Below the pieces are notes generated by a model that ran no database searches, was not told the origin of the DNA, and saw nothing but the letters and a program-made list of their open reading frames with translations. The translations under genes were made by a program, and so were the position numbers. Below, in pieces: positions 51,944-61,172 of a stretch of DNA of 64,000 nucleotides (position 1 is its first letter; every line of letters starts with the position of its first letter). The DNA is from Paralysiella testudinis (GTDB taxonomy: Bacteria; Pseudomonadota; Gammaproteobacteria; Burkholderiales; Neisseriaceae). Location of the stretch: contig NZ_CP069798.1 of NCBI RefSeq assembly GCF_016894345.1, positions 1,261,385 to 1,325,384 of the forward strand. The letters are read 5' to 3'.

Positions 51944-53431
51944 ATGAACCCAGCCGCGGATTTCAGCCCCGACGCCGGCCAGCGCGCCCATTTGCAGCAG
52001 CAATTGCAACAAGAATGGGCAGGCATGGAAGTGTTAATCAGCCCGGCCGAGATGACGCCGTTTGAGTGCGATGCCTTGGCTGCTTTCCGGCAAATGCCGC
52101 TGGTGGTGGTGTTGCCGGAAACCGAATTGCAGGTGCAGCAAGTGTTGCGCACCTGCTTGCGTTTGGGCGTGCCGGTGGTGCCGCGCGGTGCCGGCACCGG
52201 CTTGGCGGGTAGCGCTTTGCCGATGGCCGGCGGCGTATTGTTGGTGATGAGTAAATTCAAACGCATTTTGGCGGTGGATGCCGTCGCCCGCACCGCCGTG
52301 GTGCAGCCCGGGGTGCGCAATCTGGCCATTTCCGAAGCCGCGGCGCCGTTTGGCCTGTATTACGCGCCGGACCCTTCCAGCCAAATTGCTTGCAGCATCG
52401 GCGGCAATGTCAACGAAAACGCCGGTGGCGTGCATTGCCTGAAATACGGGCTCACGGTGAATAATGTGCTGCAAGTGCGCGCCGTTACCATTGATGGCGA
52501 AGTGATTGAGCTGGGTTCGCACGCACCGGATGCGCCGGGGCTGGACTTACTCACCGTGTTTATCGGCAGCGAAGGCATGTTTGCGGTGGTTACCGAAGTG
52601 GTGGTGAAGCTTGTGCCCAAGCCGCAATTGGCGCAGGTGATTATGGCCAGCTTCGACGACATGGGCAAAGCGGGCGATGCCGTGGCGGCGGTGGTGGCGG
52701 CGGGGATTATTCCGGCTGGGCTGGAAATGATGGACGGCCCCTGCACCCGTGCGGTCGACAGCTATTTGAAAGTGGGCTACGACCTGCGCGCCGAAGCCAT
52801 TTTGCTGTGCGAATCGGACGGCACGCCCGAAGAAGTGGCCGAAGAAATCGGCCGCATGAGCGCGGTGTTGAATGAGTGCGGCGCCATCCGCATTCAGGTG
52901 TCGCGCAACGAAATCGAGCGGCTGGCGATGTGGGCCGGACGCAAAAACGCTTTTCCCGCCGCTGCACAATTGGCACCGGATTATTACTGCATGGACGGCA
53001 CCATTCCGCGCCGCCACATCAGCAGCATGTTGGCGTTTATCGCCGCCAAAGAGCAACACTACGGCTTGCAGTGCATCAATGTGTTCCATGCGGGCGACGG
53101 CAATATGCATCCACTGATTTTGTTCGACAGCAGTATCGACGGGCAATGGCCGCAGGCCGAAGCCTTTGGCACCGATATTCTGGAAGAATGCGTGCGCCTG
53201 GGCGGCACCATCACTGGCGAACACGGCGTGGGCATGGAAAAAATCAACGCCATGTGCGTGCAGTTTTCCGAGGCCGAGCGCGACGCCTTCTGGGGCGTGA
53301 AACATGCTTTCGATCCCAGCAATTTGTTAAACGCCGATAAAAACATCCCCACCCGCAACCGTTGTGCCGAATACGGGCGTATGCACATTAAAGGCGGGCA
53401 AATGCCGTTTCCTGAATTGGAGCGGTTTTAG
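51944..53431 (+). CDS. glcD: FAD-linked 2-hydroxyacid oxidase, GlcD type
   Basis: GlcD-type flavoproteins oxidise glycolate or D-lactate. The 495-residue protein has the FAD-binding region V-P-R-G-A-G-T-G-L-A-G-S near residue 87 and N-V-N-E-N-A-G-G near 155, and the C-terminal motif F-H-A-G-D-G-N-M-H-P with G-E-H-G-V-G, which are diagnostic. AGGAAG precedes ATG 51944. glcE and glcF are not nearby, so it may work alone like a D-lactate dehydrogenase; the substrate is open. Confidence 0.88.
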   Translation: MNPAADFSPDAGQRAHLQQQLQQEWAGMEVLISPAEMTPFECDALAAFRQMPLVVVLPETELQVQQVLRTCLRLGVPVVPRGAGTGLAGSALPMAGGVLLVMSKFKRILAVDAVARTAVVQPGVRNLAISEAAAPFGLYYAPDPSSQIACSIGGNVNENAGGVHCLKYGLTVNNVLQVRAVTIDGEVIELGSHAPDAPGLDLLTVFIGSEGMFAVVTEVVVKLVPKPQLAQVIMASFDDMGKAGDAVAAVVAAGIIPAGLEMMDGPCTRAVDSYLKVGYDLRAEAILLCESDGTPEEVAEEIGRMSAVLNECGAIRIQVSRNEIERLAMWAGRKNAFPAAAQLAPDYYCMDGTIPRRHISSMLAFIAAKEQHYGLQCINVFHAGDGNMHPLILFDSSIDGQWPQAEAFGTDILEECVRLGGTITGEHGVGMEKINAMCVQFSEAERDAFWGVKHAFDPSNLLNADKNIPTRNRCAEYGRMHIKGGQMPFPELERF

Positions 53432-53452
53432 ACAAGCTGGCTTGAGTCGTAT

Positions 53453-53553
53453 TTTCAGGCAGCCTGGGATTAATTGATTTTCTTCACGCCGCCTTTCAGG
53501 CAGCCTGAAATGGATTGATTTTTCTTCACGCCGCCTTTCAGGCAGCCTGAAAT
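53453..53553 (+). repeat. Two units of the 41-bp uptake repeat
   Basis: GGCAGCCTGGGATTAATTGA, TTTTCTTCACGCCGCCTTTC, then GGCAGCCTGAAATGGATTGA and TTTTTCTTCACGCCGCCTTTC follow one another, ending in another uptake word. Two of the words are the 15-mer TTCAGGCAGCCTGAA (53495-53509 and 53537-53551). Confidence 0.88.
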
Positions 53554-53606
53554 GAACAAAGCCGTTTGCATTGTGCAAACGGCTTTATCATCAACACATC
53601 ATCGGC

Positions 53607-54101
53607 TTAACTATCGGTAGCGGCAACATCTGGGCGAAAGGCCGGTTTCAAGCGCACATACAGGGTGCGGCTCACGGTAGCCACCACATTGCCTTTGGCG
53701 TCTTTGATTTCATCCACCACTTGCGGCAGGTATTTTTCACCGCCGGCGGTGTGTTCGCGGATAGCGGCCAAAAAAGCATCGTCGATGCGGCATTCTACCT
53801 CTACTTGGCCGGTGCCCGGTTTTTGAAAATCGATGTGGGCGGATTTATCCCACACAAAATAGCGCTTGCCCAGCAGCCCCATCAGCATTAAGGAGTAAAT
53901 CGGATCGGTCATGGCAAACAGGCTGCCGCCAAACTGGGTGCCGTTGGCATTTTTGGTGCCGGGCCAGTCTTTCAAAATCACTTTGCAATAACGGTAATCG
54001 GCTGAAATTTCGGTAATTTTGATGCCGCTAAACAAAAACGGCGGCCACCAGTTCAGCGCATGGCGCAAACGGCCGGGTTTGGCAAAAAACCATTTTTTCA
54101 T
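53607..54101 (-). CDS. DUF4442 hotdog-fold protein
   Basis: The 164-residue product matches the DUF4442/PaaI-like hotdog pattern (N-A-N-G-T-Q-F-G-G-S-L-F-A-M-T-D-P near residue 52). Such proteins are probably acyl-CoA thioesterases or binding proteins, with no assigned substrate. Its ATG overlaps the ygfZ stop by four bases, so it is likely co-translated with ygfZ. Confidence 0.8.
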   Translation of the reverse strand: MKKWFFAKPGRLRHALNWWPPFLFSGIKITEISADYRYCKVILKDWPGTKNANGTQFGGSLFAMTDPIYSLMLMGLLGKRYFVWDKSAHIDFQKPGTGQVEVECRIDDAFLAAIREHTAGGEKYLPQVVDEIKDAKGNVVATVSRTLYVRLKPAFRPDVAATDS

Positions 54102-54976
54102 GCGGCATTTCCTGCGTTAAAAAAGGCGTATTTTAACACCAATGCCTGATTTTGTTCGGTATGCAGCGGGGTGTCGGCGGCGCTGAATTTAATTACCGCC
54201 AAAGCCAGGCAGCCATTGGTTTGCGGTGCTTGGTTGATCACAATGCCCACTTCTTCATCGTTGTCGTTAAACAGTTTGTCGCCGTTGTTAAGGCAGGCAG
54301 AAGAGCCCAACAGCACCAAGCCGCGCTTTACTTGGCCGCGGTATTGGGCGCGGGCGATGATTTCTTGCCCGGGATAGCAGCCTTTTTTAAAGTGCACGCC
54401 GCCAATCAGGTGTTGGTTGAGCATTTGCGCCACGCAGCTTTCGCTGCTGGCCGCCGCAATCCACGGGTAGCCGCTTTGCAGCTCATGGCTTTGCCACAGC
54501 AAGGCGGTTTTTTCATGATAAGGCGGTAAATCGGCACGCAAACCTACCCACAGCTTGCCGCCGTGTGGTAGGGGGATTTGCCATGCTTGCAGTTGTTCGC
54601 TGGCGGGCAGCAGCAAAGCGGGCTGTTCGGGTAGTGCCGGATCGCGTTCCTGCATTGGCGGCTCGCCTGCCACCGCCATATCGGCCATTATCTCGAAATT
54701 TACTTTGCTGCGCAGTACATACATACGCAAACGTTTGACCACTGCTTCGGCCAAATCGTGTGCCAATAGCAGCAGTAAATCTTCACCACGGTTGAGCACC
54801 AGCATATTGGCGATAACGCGCCCTTTTGGGGTGTTGTAGGTGGCGTAGCAGGCATGGCCGGCGGGCAGATTAGCGATGTCGTTGGAGAACTGGTTGTGCA
54901 GAAAAGCGGCGCGATCTTCGCCATACACACGCACCACAGCAAAAAACGGCAACAAGCTGCCGGAAAGAGCAGACAT
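54098..54976 (-). CDS. ygfZ: Folate-binding Fe-S cluster repair protein YgfZ
   Basis: YgfZ binds tetrahydrofolate and helps maintain certain iron-sulfur enzymes. The 292-residue protein has the GcvT-like fold and the diagnostic motif K-G-C-Y-P-G-Q-E-I-I-A-R with the conserved Cys. ATG 54976 has AGGAG upstream in the right place; earlier in-frame starts lack it. The DUF4442 gene overlaps its stop. Confidence 0.93.
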   Translation of the reverse strand: MSALSGSLLPFFAVVRVYGEDRAAFLHNQFSNDIANLPAGHACYATYNTPKGRVIANMLVLNRGEDLLLLLAHDLAEAVVKRLRMYVLRSKVNFEIMADMAVAGEPPMQERDPALPEQPALLLPASEQLQAWQIPLPHGGKLWVGLRADLPPYHEKTALLWQSHELQSGYPWIAAASSESCVAQMLNQHLIGGVHFKKGCYPGQEIIARAQYRGQVKRGLVLLGSSACLNNGDKLFNDNDEEVGIVINQAPQTNGCLALAVIKFSAADTPLHTEQNQALVLKYAFFNAGNAA

Positions 54977-55137
54977 AACAAAACTCCTGTGCAAGACAAA
55001 CGCGGCCATTGTAACAGCACCGTGGGCATAACCGAGTTTGTTTTGGACTTTTACGCGTGTCAACGCAATATGACAATACTGCTTACGGATGAAGTAGTTT
55101 CAAACGTAAGCAGTATCGGAGAAGAGGCAATAGGATG

Positions 55138-55425
55138 TTAAACTTCTTGAACAATCAAAGTTTTGAGTTCGTTGTAAATATCAGGGTATTGGGCTTTGAG
55201 CCGTTCCGAAATCAGCAAGTCGGTTTTGGATAACTTGCTTAAATCCACTTGTTCTACATGCACCAAGCGCACCAGTTCACGTACGGGTTTGGGCATGTTG
55301 CGGCCAGCTTCATAACGGGAGCCGCCCGATTGGGTTACACCAACTTGGCTCCAGAATTCAATCTGGTTCAGCCCGAGCTTTTTGCGGATATCGCGGACAT
55401 TGTTAATCGGTTTAAATGCATTCAT
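55138..55425 (-). CDS. Helix-turn-helix (XRE-like) regulator
   Basis: The 95-residue protein has an XRE-type helix-turn-helix: V-R-D-I-R-K-K-L-G-L-N-Q-I-E-F-W and then V-G-V-T-Q-S-G-G-S-R-Y-E-A-G-R-N. The C-terminus is a short helical tail. The binding site is not known. AGGTGG precedes ATG 55425. It sits alone beside an AT-rich stretch of about 650 bp, with no toxin partner visible on either side. Confidence 0.8.
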   Translation of the reverse strand: MNAFKPINNVRDIRKKLGLNQIEFWSQVGVTQSGGSRYEAGRNMPKPVRELVRLVHVEQVDLSKLSKTDLLISERLKAQYPDIYNELKTLIVQEV

Positions 55426-56076
55426 GGGTTTATTCCACCTAGAGTGAGATTGATTTGTATTTTCTGTATTAAACAATCAAGAAAAAGCTGCCGGCAAAGC
55501 GGGTAGTGTTTTCAAGTGTTTAAGTTTGTTATGATATTTTAATGGTTAACCATTGGTATTTTGTTACATGCTGTTTGGGTGGCTTATGACGTCAGCCGTT
55601 TGCCAGTAAACAATTCTTTAGGATAAGATTATTACGTTGAATAATCTTATACCTACAAAGTGATAATTGTCTAATGAAGTGTACTTTTAAAACAAGCCCT
55701 TTTACATTCAGTTTTGACTAAACACAAGAATTTAAATGATTTAAATAAAATAAATTTATGGCAGTTAATGTTGGATATAAGCCAATGCGGACAATTTGTC
55801 TATTTTTGCTTGTGTAGCATTCTTTCTGAGCTAAGCATAGTGGTGCTATTTCTTTGTCATAATTCATAATATGGTGAAATGCATAACAAAGTGCTATCGC
55901 ATTGCTGTGCCTTGCCGCACTGGCGGTATTGTTTGCGGCTCCGTACCTTGTATCAGTTTATTCTTCATTCCCAATTCATGGTATTTGATTATATGTGAAT
56001 ATAATTCTGCATACTTTTAATGCTATGGAAAATATTTATTGGGCTTGGGTTAAAGCAGATGCATTACTGTTTCTGT
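55426..56076. other. AT-rich intergenic stretch, no gene seen
   Basis: About 650 bp between the XRE regulator and map are clearly more AT-rich than the surroundings and hold no convincing frame on either strand. The only structure is a degenerate miniature element at 55867-55984. It could hold regulatory targets of the neighbouring regulator or be decayed acquired DNA. Confidence 0.6.
55867..55984. repeat. Degenerate miniature element (type 2)
   Basis: ATAATATGGTGAAATGCATA, then CTGTGCCTTGCCGCACTGG, GTTTGCGGCTCCGTACCTTG and finally TTTATTCTTCATTCCCAATT reproduce the layout of the element at 44413-44521 with many substitutions. Confidence 0.7.
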
Positions 56077-56853
56077 TTAAGGTTGTTGCGTGGCCGGGCT
56101 GACGGTGAGGATTTCGTGGCCGCTATCGGTTACCAGTACCTCATGCTCCCATTGTGCTGACAATGAGCGGTCTTTGGTGACCACCGTCCAGCCGTCGGCC
56201 AGAACGCGCAAATGGCGTTTGCCTTGGTTAATCATCGGTTCGATTGTAAAAATCATGCCGGGTTCCAGCTTGAGGCCGCTGTTTTTGCGTCCGTAGTGAA
56301 GAACTTGCGGCTCTTCGTGAAAGCGGCGGCCAATGCCGTGGCCACAAAATTCCTGTACCACCGAATAACCGGCGCTTTCGGCCACTTGCTGGCAGGCATG
56401 GCCGACATCGCCAAGGGTGGCGCCGGGTTTTACCGCGGCAATGCCGGCCATCATCGCTTGGTGGGTTACATCAATCAGGCGCTGTGCTTGCGGGCTGACC
56501 TCGCCCACGGTGAACATGCGGCTGGAATCACCATGAAAGCCGTCTTTAATCACGGTAACATCGATATTGAGGATGTCGCCGTTTTTTAAGGGTTTGTCGT
56601 CGGGAATGCCGTGGCAAATCACGTGGTTAATCGAGGTGCAGCAGGATTTGGGGTAGGGCGGATTGCCATAGCCCAGTGTGGCCGGAATGCCGCCTTGCAC
56701 GTTGATGTGGTAGTCGTGTATGCGCTGATCCAGCTCGTTGGTGGTTACGCCGGGGCGCACGAATTGGCCGATGTAGTCGAGGGTTTCGGCAGCCAGGCGT
56801 CCGGCAATGCGCATTTTTTCAATTTCTTCGGCGGTTTTGATGACCACAGCCAT
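56077..56853 (-). CDS. map: Methionine aminopeptidase type I
   Basis: Map removes the initiator Met from nascent proteins. The 258-residue protein has the pita-bread metal ligands: D in D-V-T-V-I-K-D-G-F-H-G-D, His in G-H-G-I-G-R-x-F-H-E-E-P, Glu in F-T-I-E-P-M and Glu in Q-W-E-H-E-V-L-V-T. No N-terminal extension is present. It is the last gene of its strand group before the AT-rich region. Confidence 0.96.
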   Translation of the reverse strand: MAVVIKTAEEIEKMRIAGRLAAETLDYIGQFVRPGVTTNELDQRIHDYHINVQGGIPATLGYGNPPYPKSCCTSINHVICHGIPDDKPLKNGDILNIDVTVIKDGFHGDSSRMFTVGEVSPQAQRLIDVTHQAMMAGIAAVKPGATLGDVGHACQQVAESAGYSVVQEFCGHGIGRRFHEEPQVLHYGRKNSGLKLEPGMIFTIEPMINQGKRHLRVLADGWTVVTKDRSLSAQWEHEVLVTDSGHEILTVSPATQQP

Positions 56854-56881
56854 GGTGTTTCCTTCATTATCTGGGTAATGG

Positions 56882-56918
56882 TTCAGGCAGCCTTAAATTA
56901 AATAAAGGCTGCCTGAAA
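56882..56918 (-). terminator. Uptake-sequence hairpin after trpC
   Basis: TTCAGGCAGCCTT and AAGGCTGCCTGAA enclose an AT loop between the trpC stop and the map start. Confidence 0.7.
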
Positions 56919-56955
56919 ACATTTTTTGCATTGTGTATGGCGCCAATGGCGCGGT

Positions 56956-57741
56956 TTAGCCCATCAATTGCTGCAAGGCAGCGGCGATATCATCGGCACG
57001 CATCAGGCTCTCGCCAATCAAAAAGGTGTTCACTTGATGCGCTTGCATGAAGGCGATGTCTTCGCGCTGGGCAATGCCGCTTTCGGTGACCACGGTTTTG
57101 CCACTCAGGTGGGGCAATAAATCGAGGGTTTGCTGCAAGCTCACAGCAAAGGTGCGCAGATTGCGGTTGTTTACGCCCCACAGCGGGGTTTGCATGCCTT
57201 GGCATTGCGCTAATTCGTCGGGGTGATGCAACTCCAGCAACACCGACATGCCCAAGGTGTGGGCAATGCTTTCCATTTCAAGCATTTGCTGATTATTGAG
57301 CGCAGCGGCAATCAGCAAAATGGCATCGGCGCCCCAAGCGCGGGCTTGATAGACCTGATACGGGTCGATCATAAAATCTTTGCGCAACACCGGCAAAGAC
57401 ACAGCGGCGCGCGCTTGTTGCAGATAGGCGGCGCTGCCTTGGAAATACACTTCATCGGTGAGCACTGATAAACAGGCGGCACCGCCTTGTTCGTAGGCGC
57501 GGGCAATGGCAGCAGGGTGGAAATCGGCGCGAATCAGCCCTTTGGACGGGCTGGCTTTTTTGACTTCGGCAATCACCGCAGGCTGTCCAGCGGCATGTTT
57601 GGCGTGAATGGCGCCGATAAAGTTGCGCGGCGGCGGCTGGTCTTGCGCTTGTGCGCGCAATTCGGCCAGCGGCAGGGCGGCTTTGGCGGCGGCCACTTCG
57701 TCGGCTTTGGTGGCCAGAATGCGCTTCAAGATATCGCTCAT
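56956..57741 (-). CDS. trpC: Indole-3-glycerol phosphate synthase
   Basis: TrpC closes the indole ring in tryptophan synthesis. The 261-residue TIM-barrel protein has [13 protein letters not shown] near residue 55, [20 protein letters not shown] and V-N-N-R-N-L, the family signatures. No other trp gene is in the window. A miniature element ends just 20 bp before its start codon and no clear ribosome-binding site is seen there. Confidence 0.96.
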   Translation of the reverse strand: MSDILKRILATKADEVAAAKAALPLAELRAQAQDQPPPRNFIGAIHAKHAAGQPAVIAEVKKASPSKGLIRADFHPAAIARAYEQGGAACLSVLTDEVYFQGSAAYLQQARAAVSLPVLRKDFMIDPYQVYQARAWGADAILLIAAALNNQQMLEMESIAHTLGMSVLLELHHPDELAQCQGMQTPLWGVNNRNLRTFAVSLQQTLDLLPHLSGKTVVTESGIAQREDIAFMQAHQVNTFLIGESLMRADDIAAALQQLMG

Positions 57742-57760
57742 AATCAGGATAGACTCGTTT

Positions 57761-57866
57761 TATAGTGAATTAAATTTGAACCAAGACTGCGTTGGCTCGC
57801 CTTGCCGTACGTGTGTACTGCCTACGGCTCGCCGCCTTGTCTTGATTCAAATTTAATCCATTATTA
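57761..57866. repeat. Miniature inverted-repeat element (type 2 ends)
   Basis: Ends are TATAGTGAATTAAATTTGAA and, in complement, TAATAATGGATTAAATTTGA. The core reads GCGTTGGCTCGCCTTGCCGTA, then GTGTACTGCCTACGGCTCGC. It fills the gap between yheT and trpC and supplies the yheT stop codon region (57864-57866). Confidence 0.88.
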
Positions 57867-58865
57867 GGATGGATCGGTTTCAAATTCAAAAAACGCCAAC
57901 AGGGTTTCAGGCAGCCAGCGTAAATGGCCGCGCCCGCTGCCGCTTACAAAGCCGACATGGCCGCCTTGTGGCGGCTGGTGCAAATAAACCTGCTCAGAAA
58001 CATCGCTAATGCGTGGCAAGGCGGCGGCGGGCATAAAGGGGTCGTTTTGGGCGTTGAGCAGCAAGGTGGGTTTGCGGATGTGGCGCAGCAAGGGTTTGGC
58101 GGCGGCGCGGCGGTAGTAGTCGTTTTTATCGGCAAAGCCGTGTACGGGTGCGGTAAAGGCGTTGTCAAAGTCGCCCAAGCTGCGGCTTTTTAACACCGCA
58201 TTTAAATCAAACGGCGGATATTGCGCCGCTTCGGCACGCACTTTGGGCAGCAGGGTGTGCAAAAAATAAGGTGCATACAGGCGGCGCGACAAGCCGCGCT
58301 CTAAAGCCACGCTGGCGGCGGGTAAGTCTACCGGTGCGCTAATCACGGCAGCGGCATCACACAGGGCGGCATCGCCGGTTTCGCCTAGGTATTTGGCCAG
58401 TGCATTGCCGCCCAAGGAAACCCCGGCGGCGTAGAGCGGGCGCTGTGGATGCAGGCGGCGCAAGGTGGCCAGATAATGGCCGATTTCGGCGCTGTCGCCG
58501 GAGTGATAGGCAATCGGCGCGGTGTTGGCAATGCCGCCGCAGCCGCGAAAATGCGCCACGCAGCCTTGCCAGCCGCGCTCGGCCACGGCCTGCATCAGGG
58601 CGCGGGCGTAGTGGCTGTGGCTGCTGCCTTCAAGGCCGTGAAACAGCACCAGCAGCGGGGCATCGGCGCAATCGGTGTCGATCCAGTCGTACGGAATGGC
58701 CGTTTGGCCGGTGCTGTCGGTGAGCACTTGGCGGCGGTAGGGCGGCGCAGGCGGCAGGCGGGTTTTGGCCCAGATGGTTTGCGCGTGGCCGCCTTTGAGC
58801 CAAACCGGGCTGCGATAAGTGGGCAGGGCCGCTAGGCGCTGTTGGCGTTGTTGCTCAGATGGCAT
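57864..58865 (-). CDS. yheT: YheT-type alpha/beta hydrolase
   Basis: The 333-residue protein belongs to the YheT/ABHD1 hydrolase group: G-G-H-A-Q-T-I-W near the start, L-F-H-G-L-E-G-S-S-x-S-H-Y, the nucleophile elbow G-V-S-L-G-G-N, and a final G-G-H-V-G-F with the catalytic His. The substrate is unknown, with lipid esters suspected. It overlaps darP by 11 bp. Its stop lies at the edge of the miniature element. Confidence 0.88.
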   Translation of the reverse strand: MPSEQQRQQRLAALPTYRSPVWLKGGHAQTIWAKTRLPPAPPYRRQVLTDSTGQTAIPYDWIDTDCADAPLLVLFHGLEGSSHSHYARALMQAVAERGWQGCVAHFRGCGGIANTAPIAYHSGDSAEIGHYLATLRRLHPQRPLYAAGVSLGGNALAKYLGETGDAALCDAAAVISAPVDLPAASVALERGLSRRLYAPYFLHTLLPKVRAEAAQYPPFDLNAVLKSRSLGDFDNAFTAPVHGFADKNDYYRRAAAKPLLRHIRKPTLLLNAQNDPFMPAAALPRISDVSEQVYLHQPPQGGHVGFVSGSGRGHLRWLPETLLAFFEFETDPS

Positions 58866-59367
58866 CGTTTTCGCCGATTTCGGCACGCAATTGTTGGAAC
58901 AGGGCGCGGTAGGCTTTGGGCGGCTTGGCCTGCTCTTTTTCCTTGCGTGCGTTGCGGATAAGGGTGCGCAGACTGCCCACATTGATAGCGGGGTATTTGG
59001 CCACCAATTCGGTGAGCACGTCGTCGTGTTCAATCAAACGCTCACGCAGCATTTCCAGCCGTTGCATATAGGCATTGTGGGCGGTGTTGTCGCCCTTGAT
59101 TTTGGCCAGATAGGCTTCGATGGGTGCGGGGTCGGTTTCGCGCATCAGGCGGCCGATGTATTGCACTTGCCGCTTCAGGGCGCTGTTGGAGGTGATTTTT
59201 TTGTGCGCCAGCACGGCTTGCAGCAAATCTTCGGGCAGGCCGATTTTTTTCAGTGTGTCGGCAGACAGGCGGGTGAGTTCGGCACCCAAATCTTGCAGGG
59301 CGTCCATTTGTTTTTTCTTTTGGGTTTTGCTAACCCAAGCGTCGTCGTTTTCGGGGGTGGTATTCAT
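58855..59367 (-). CDS. darP: Ribosome-associated protein DarP (YjgA)
   Basis: DarP (YjgA, DUF615) binds the late 50S precursor and aids assembly. The 170-residue charged helical protein has S-K-T-Q-K-K-K-Q-M, then I-x-S-N-S-A-L-K-R-Q-V-Q-Y-I-G-R-L-M-R near residue 65, typical of the family. ATG 59367 starts M-N-T-T-P-E-N-D-D. yheT follows with an 11-bp overlap. Confidence 0.93.
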   Translation of the reverse strand: MNTTPENDDAWVSKTQKKKQMDALQDLGAELTRLSADTLKKIGLPEDLLQAVLAHKKITSNSALKRQVQYIGRLMRETDPAPIEAYLAKIKGDNTAHNAYMQRLEMLRERLIEHDDVLTELVAKYPAINVGSLRTLIRNARKEKEQAKPPKAYRALFQQLRAEIGENDAI

Positions 59368-59433
59368 GCGTGTGCAGGTTTGGTAATCGATAAGTGGGTA
59401 TTTTAGCAAAATTCGGCTTTTATTTCAGCGGGG

Positions 59434-59576
59434 CATTTCAGGCAGCCTTTCGGGCTGCGTGAAAAAATCAATCCATCTCAGGCAGCGTGAAAGGTGGCCT
59501 GAAGAAAATCAATCCATCCTAGGCTGCCTGAAAGGCTGCCTGAAGCAAACCAAACTATCTCACGCTGCCTGAAAGC
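59434..59576 (-). repeat. Inverted, degenerate copies of the uptake repeat
   Basis: GTGAAAAAATCAATCCATCT, GAAGAAAATCAATCCATCCT and several uptake words in variant forms (GGCTGCGTGAA, GGCAGCGTGAA, GGTGGCCTGAA, GGCTGCCTGAA) stand close together. This is the 33.8-kb unit in reverse, with the uptake word drifting between copies. It fills the divergent region between darP and pmbA. Confidence 0.75.
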
Positions 59577-59636
59577 ACTGCGCAGGCGTGCTAAAATAGC
59601 GCGTTTAAACCGCATCACGCCACAGGACAACCGCCC

Positions 59637-60965
59637 ATGTTTCACCATCGTGCCGAAGAATTGCAAAATTTGTGCGCCCAAGTGTTGGATTTGGCCAAGC
59701 AGCAAGGTGCCACTGCGGCGGAGGCCGATGTGAGCGAATCCAACGGCCAGTCGGTGCAGGTGCGGCTGCAAGAAATCGAGCAAATCGAATACCAGCAAGA
59801 CAAATCGCTGGACATCACTGTGTATGTGGGCCAAGCCAAAGGACGGGCCAGCACCGCCGACTTTTCGCCGCAGGCCTTGCAAGACACGGTAACCGCAGCG
59901 GCCAATATCGCCCGCTACACCGCGCAAGACGCGTATGCCGGGCTGGCCGATGCGGCGCTGATGGCCACCGATTTGGGTGATGCCGATGCGTATCATCCGT
60001 GGGCGCTGCCGGTGGCCGAAGCGGTGGATTTGGCGCGCCAATGTGAAGCCGCGGCTCAGGCTGCCGACACACGTATTCAAAATTCCGAAGGCGCCAGCGT
60101 ACAAACCGGCCATTACCAATATGTGTATGGCAACAGCCACGGCTTTTTGGCGCACCAGCAAGGCAGCCGCCACAGCATTTCGTGCAGCGTGGTGGCCGCC
60201 GATAAGAATGGCATGCAGCGCGATTATTGGTATGACTTGGCTCGCAGCGCCGCCGATTTGGACAGCGCCGAAGCCATCGGCCAAACCGCCGCCAAGCGCA
60301 CTGTACGCCGCCTGAATGCGCAAAGCGTGCCCACCGGCGTGTATCCGGTGCTGTTTGATGCCACCGTTTCAGGCAGCCTGATTGGCCATTTGGTGGGGGC
60401 ACTCAGCGGCGGCGCGCTGTATCGGCAAACCAGTTTTTTGGTTGATAGCTTAGGCACCCAGGTATTGGCATCGTGGGTAAACCTGCACGAGCGCCCGCAT
60501 ATTCCCAAAGCGCTGGGCAGTGCGTGGTTTGACGCCGAAGGCGTGGCCACGGCGGCGCGCACGGTGGTGGGCGCGGGCGTGGTGGAGGGCTATTTTTTAA
60601 GCAGCTACAGCGCCCGCAAGCTGGGCATGCACACCACCGCCAATGCCGGCGGCGCACACAATCTGCACTTGGATGCCACCTGCGCCACCCAAGCGGATTT
60701 GCTGCGGCAAATGGGCAGCGGGCTATTGGTGACCGAGCTGATGGGGCAGGGCGTGAACACCATCACCGGCGACTATTCGCGCGGCGCGGCCGGTTTTTGG
60801 GTGGAAAACGGCGTGATTGCCTATCCGGTGGAAGAAATCACCATCGCATCGCGCCTGCAAGATATGTTTATGGGCATGGTGGGTGCCGCCGACGATGCCT
60901 TGAAACGCAGCGCGCATAAAGTGGGCTCGGTGTTGATTGAGCGGATGACGGTGGCCGGGCAGTAA
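59637..60965 (+). CDS. pmbA: Metalloprotease PmbA (TldE)
   Basis: PmbA/TldE forms a heterodimer with TldD and degrades certain peptides and antitoxins. The 442-residue protein has N-x-R-Y-T-A-Q-D-A-Y-A-G-L-A near residue 90, N-S-x-G-F near 160, and G-T-A/V-E-G-Y-F-L-S-S-Y-S-A-R-K-L-G and G-D-Y-S-R-G-A-A-G-F-W in the C-terminal half. tldD is not in the window. An uptake word is inside the gene. Confidence 0.93.
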   Translation: MFHHRAEELQNLCAQVLDLAKQQGATAAEADVSESNGQSVQVRLQEIEQIEYQQDKSLDITVYVGQAKGRASTADFSPQALQDTVTAAANIARYTAQDAYAGLADAALMATDLGDADAYHPWALPVAEAVDLARQCEAAAQAADTRIQNSEGASVQTGHYQYVYGNSHGFLAHQQGSRHSISCSVVAADKNGMQRDYWYDLARSAADLDSAEAIGQTAAKRTVRRLNAQSVPTGVYPVLFDATVSGSLIGHLVGALSGGALYRQTSFLVDSLGTQVLASWVNLHERPHIPKALGSAWFDAEGVATAARTVVGAGVVEGYFLSSYSARKLGMHTTANAGGAHNLHLDATCATQADLLRQMGSGLLVTELMGQGVNTITGDYSRGAAGFWVENGVIAYPVEEITIASRLQDMFMGMVGAADDALKRSAHKVGSVLIERMTVAGQ

Positions 60966-61172
60966 AGCCGGCTTTGCCTGATGGGAAACACAGCGTTTCT
61001 TATCCGCTGCTGTGGCGGCGATGTGGCCGGGTTTATACTGTATGGTGGTTACAGATGTTGCACCTTGGCACATCAATTTTAAGGGCTGATTCAGGCTTGA
61101 TGCGCCAAGGCGCATTCTATCGCAGCAATATTTCTCTGTTTTAGGGTTGGGTTTTCGATAAAGGATGCAAAC

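Noticed and set aside
54974-55138. Possible toxin or antitoxin next to the XRE regulator
   Set aside because: The 160 bp between ygfZ and the regulator contain no frame with a ribosome-binding site, and the other side is an AT-rich non-coding stretch.
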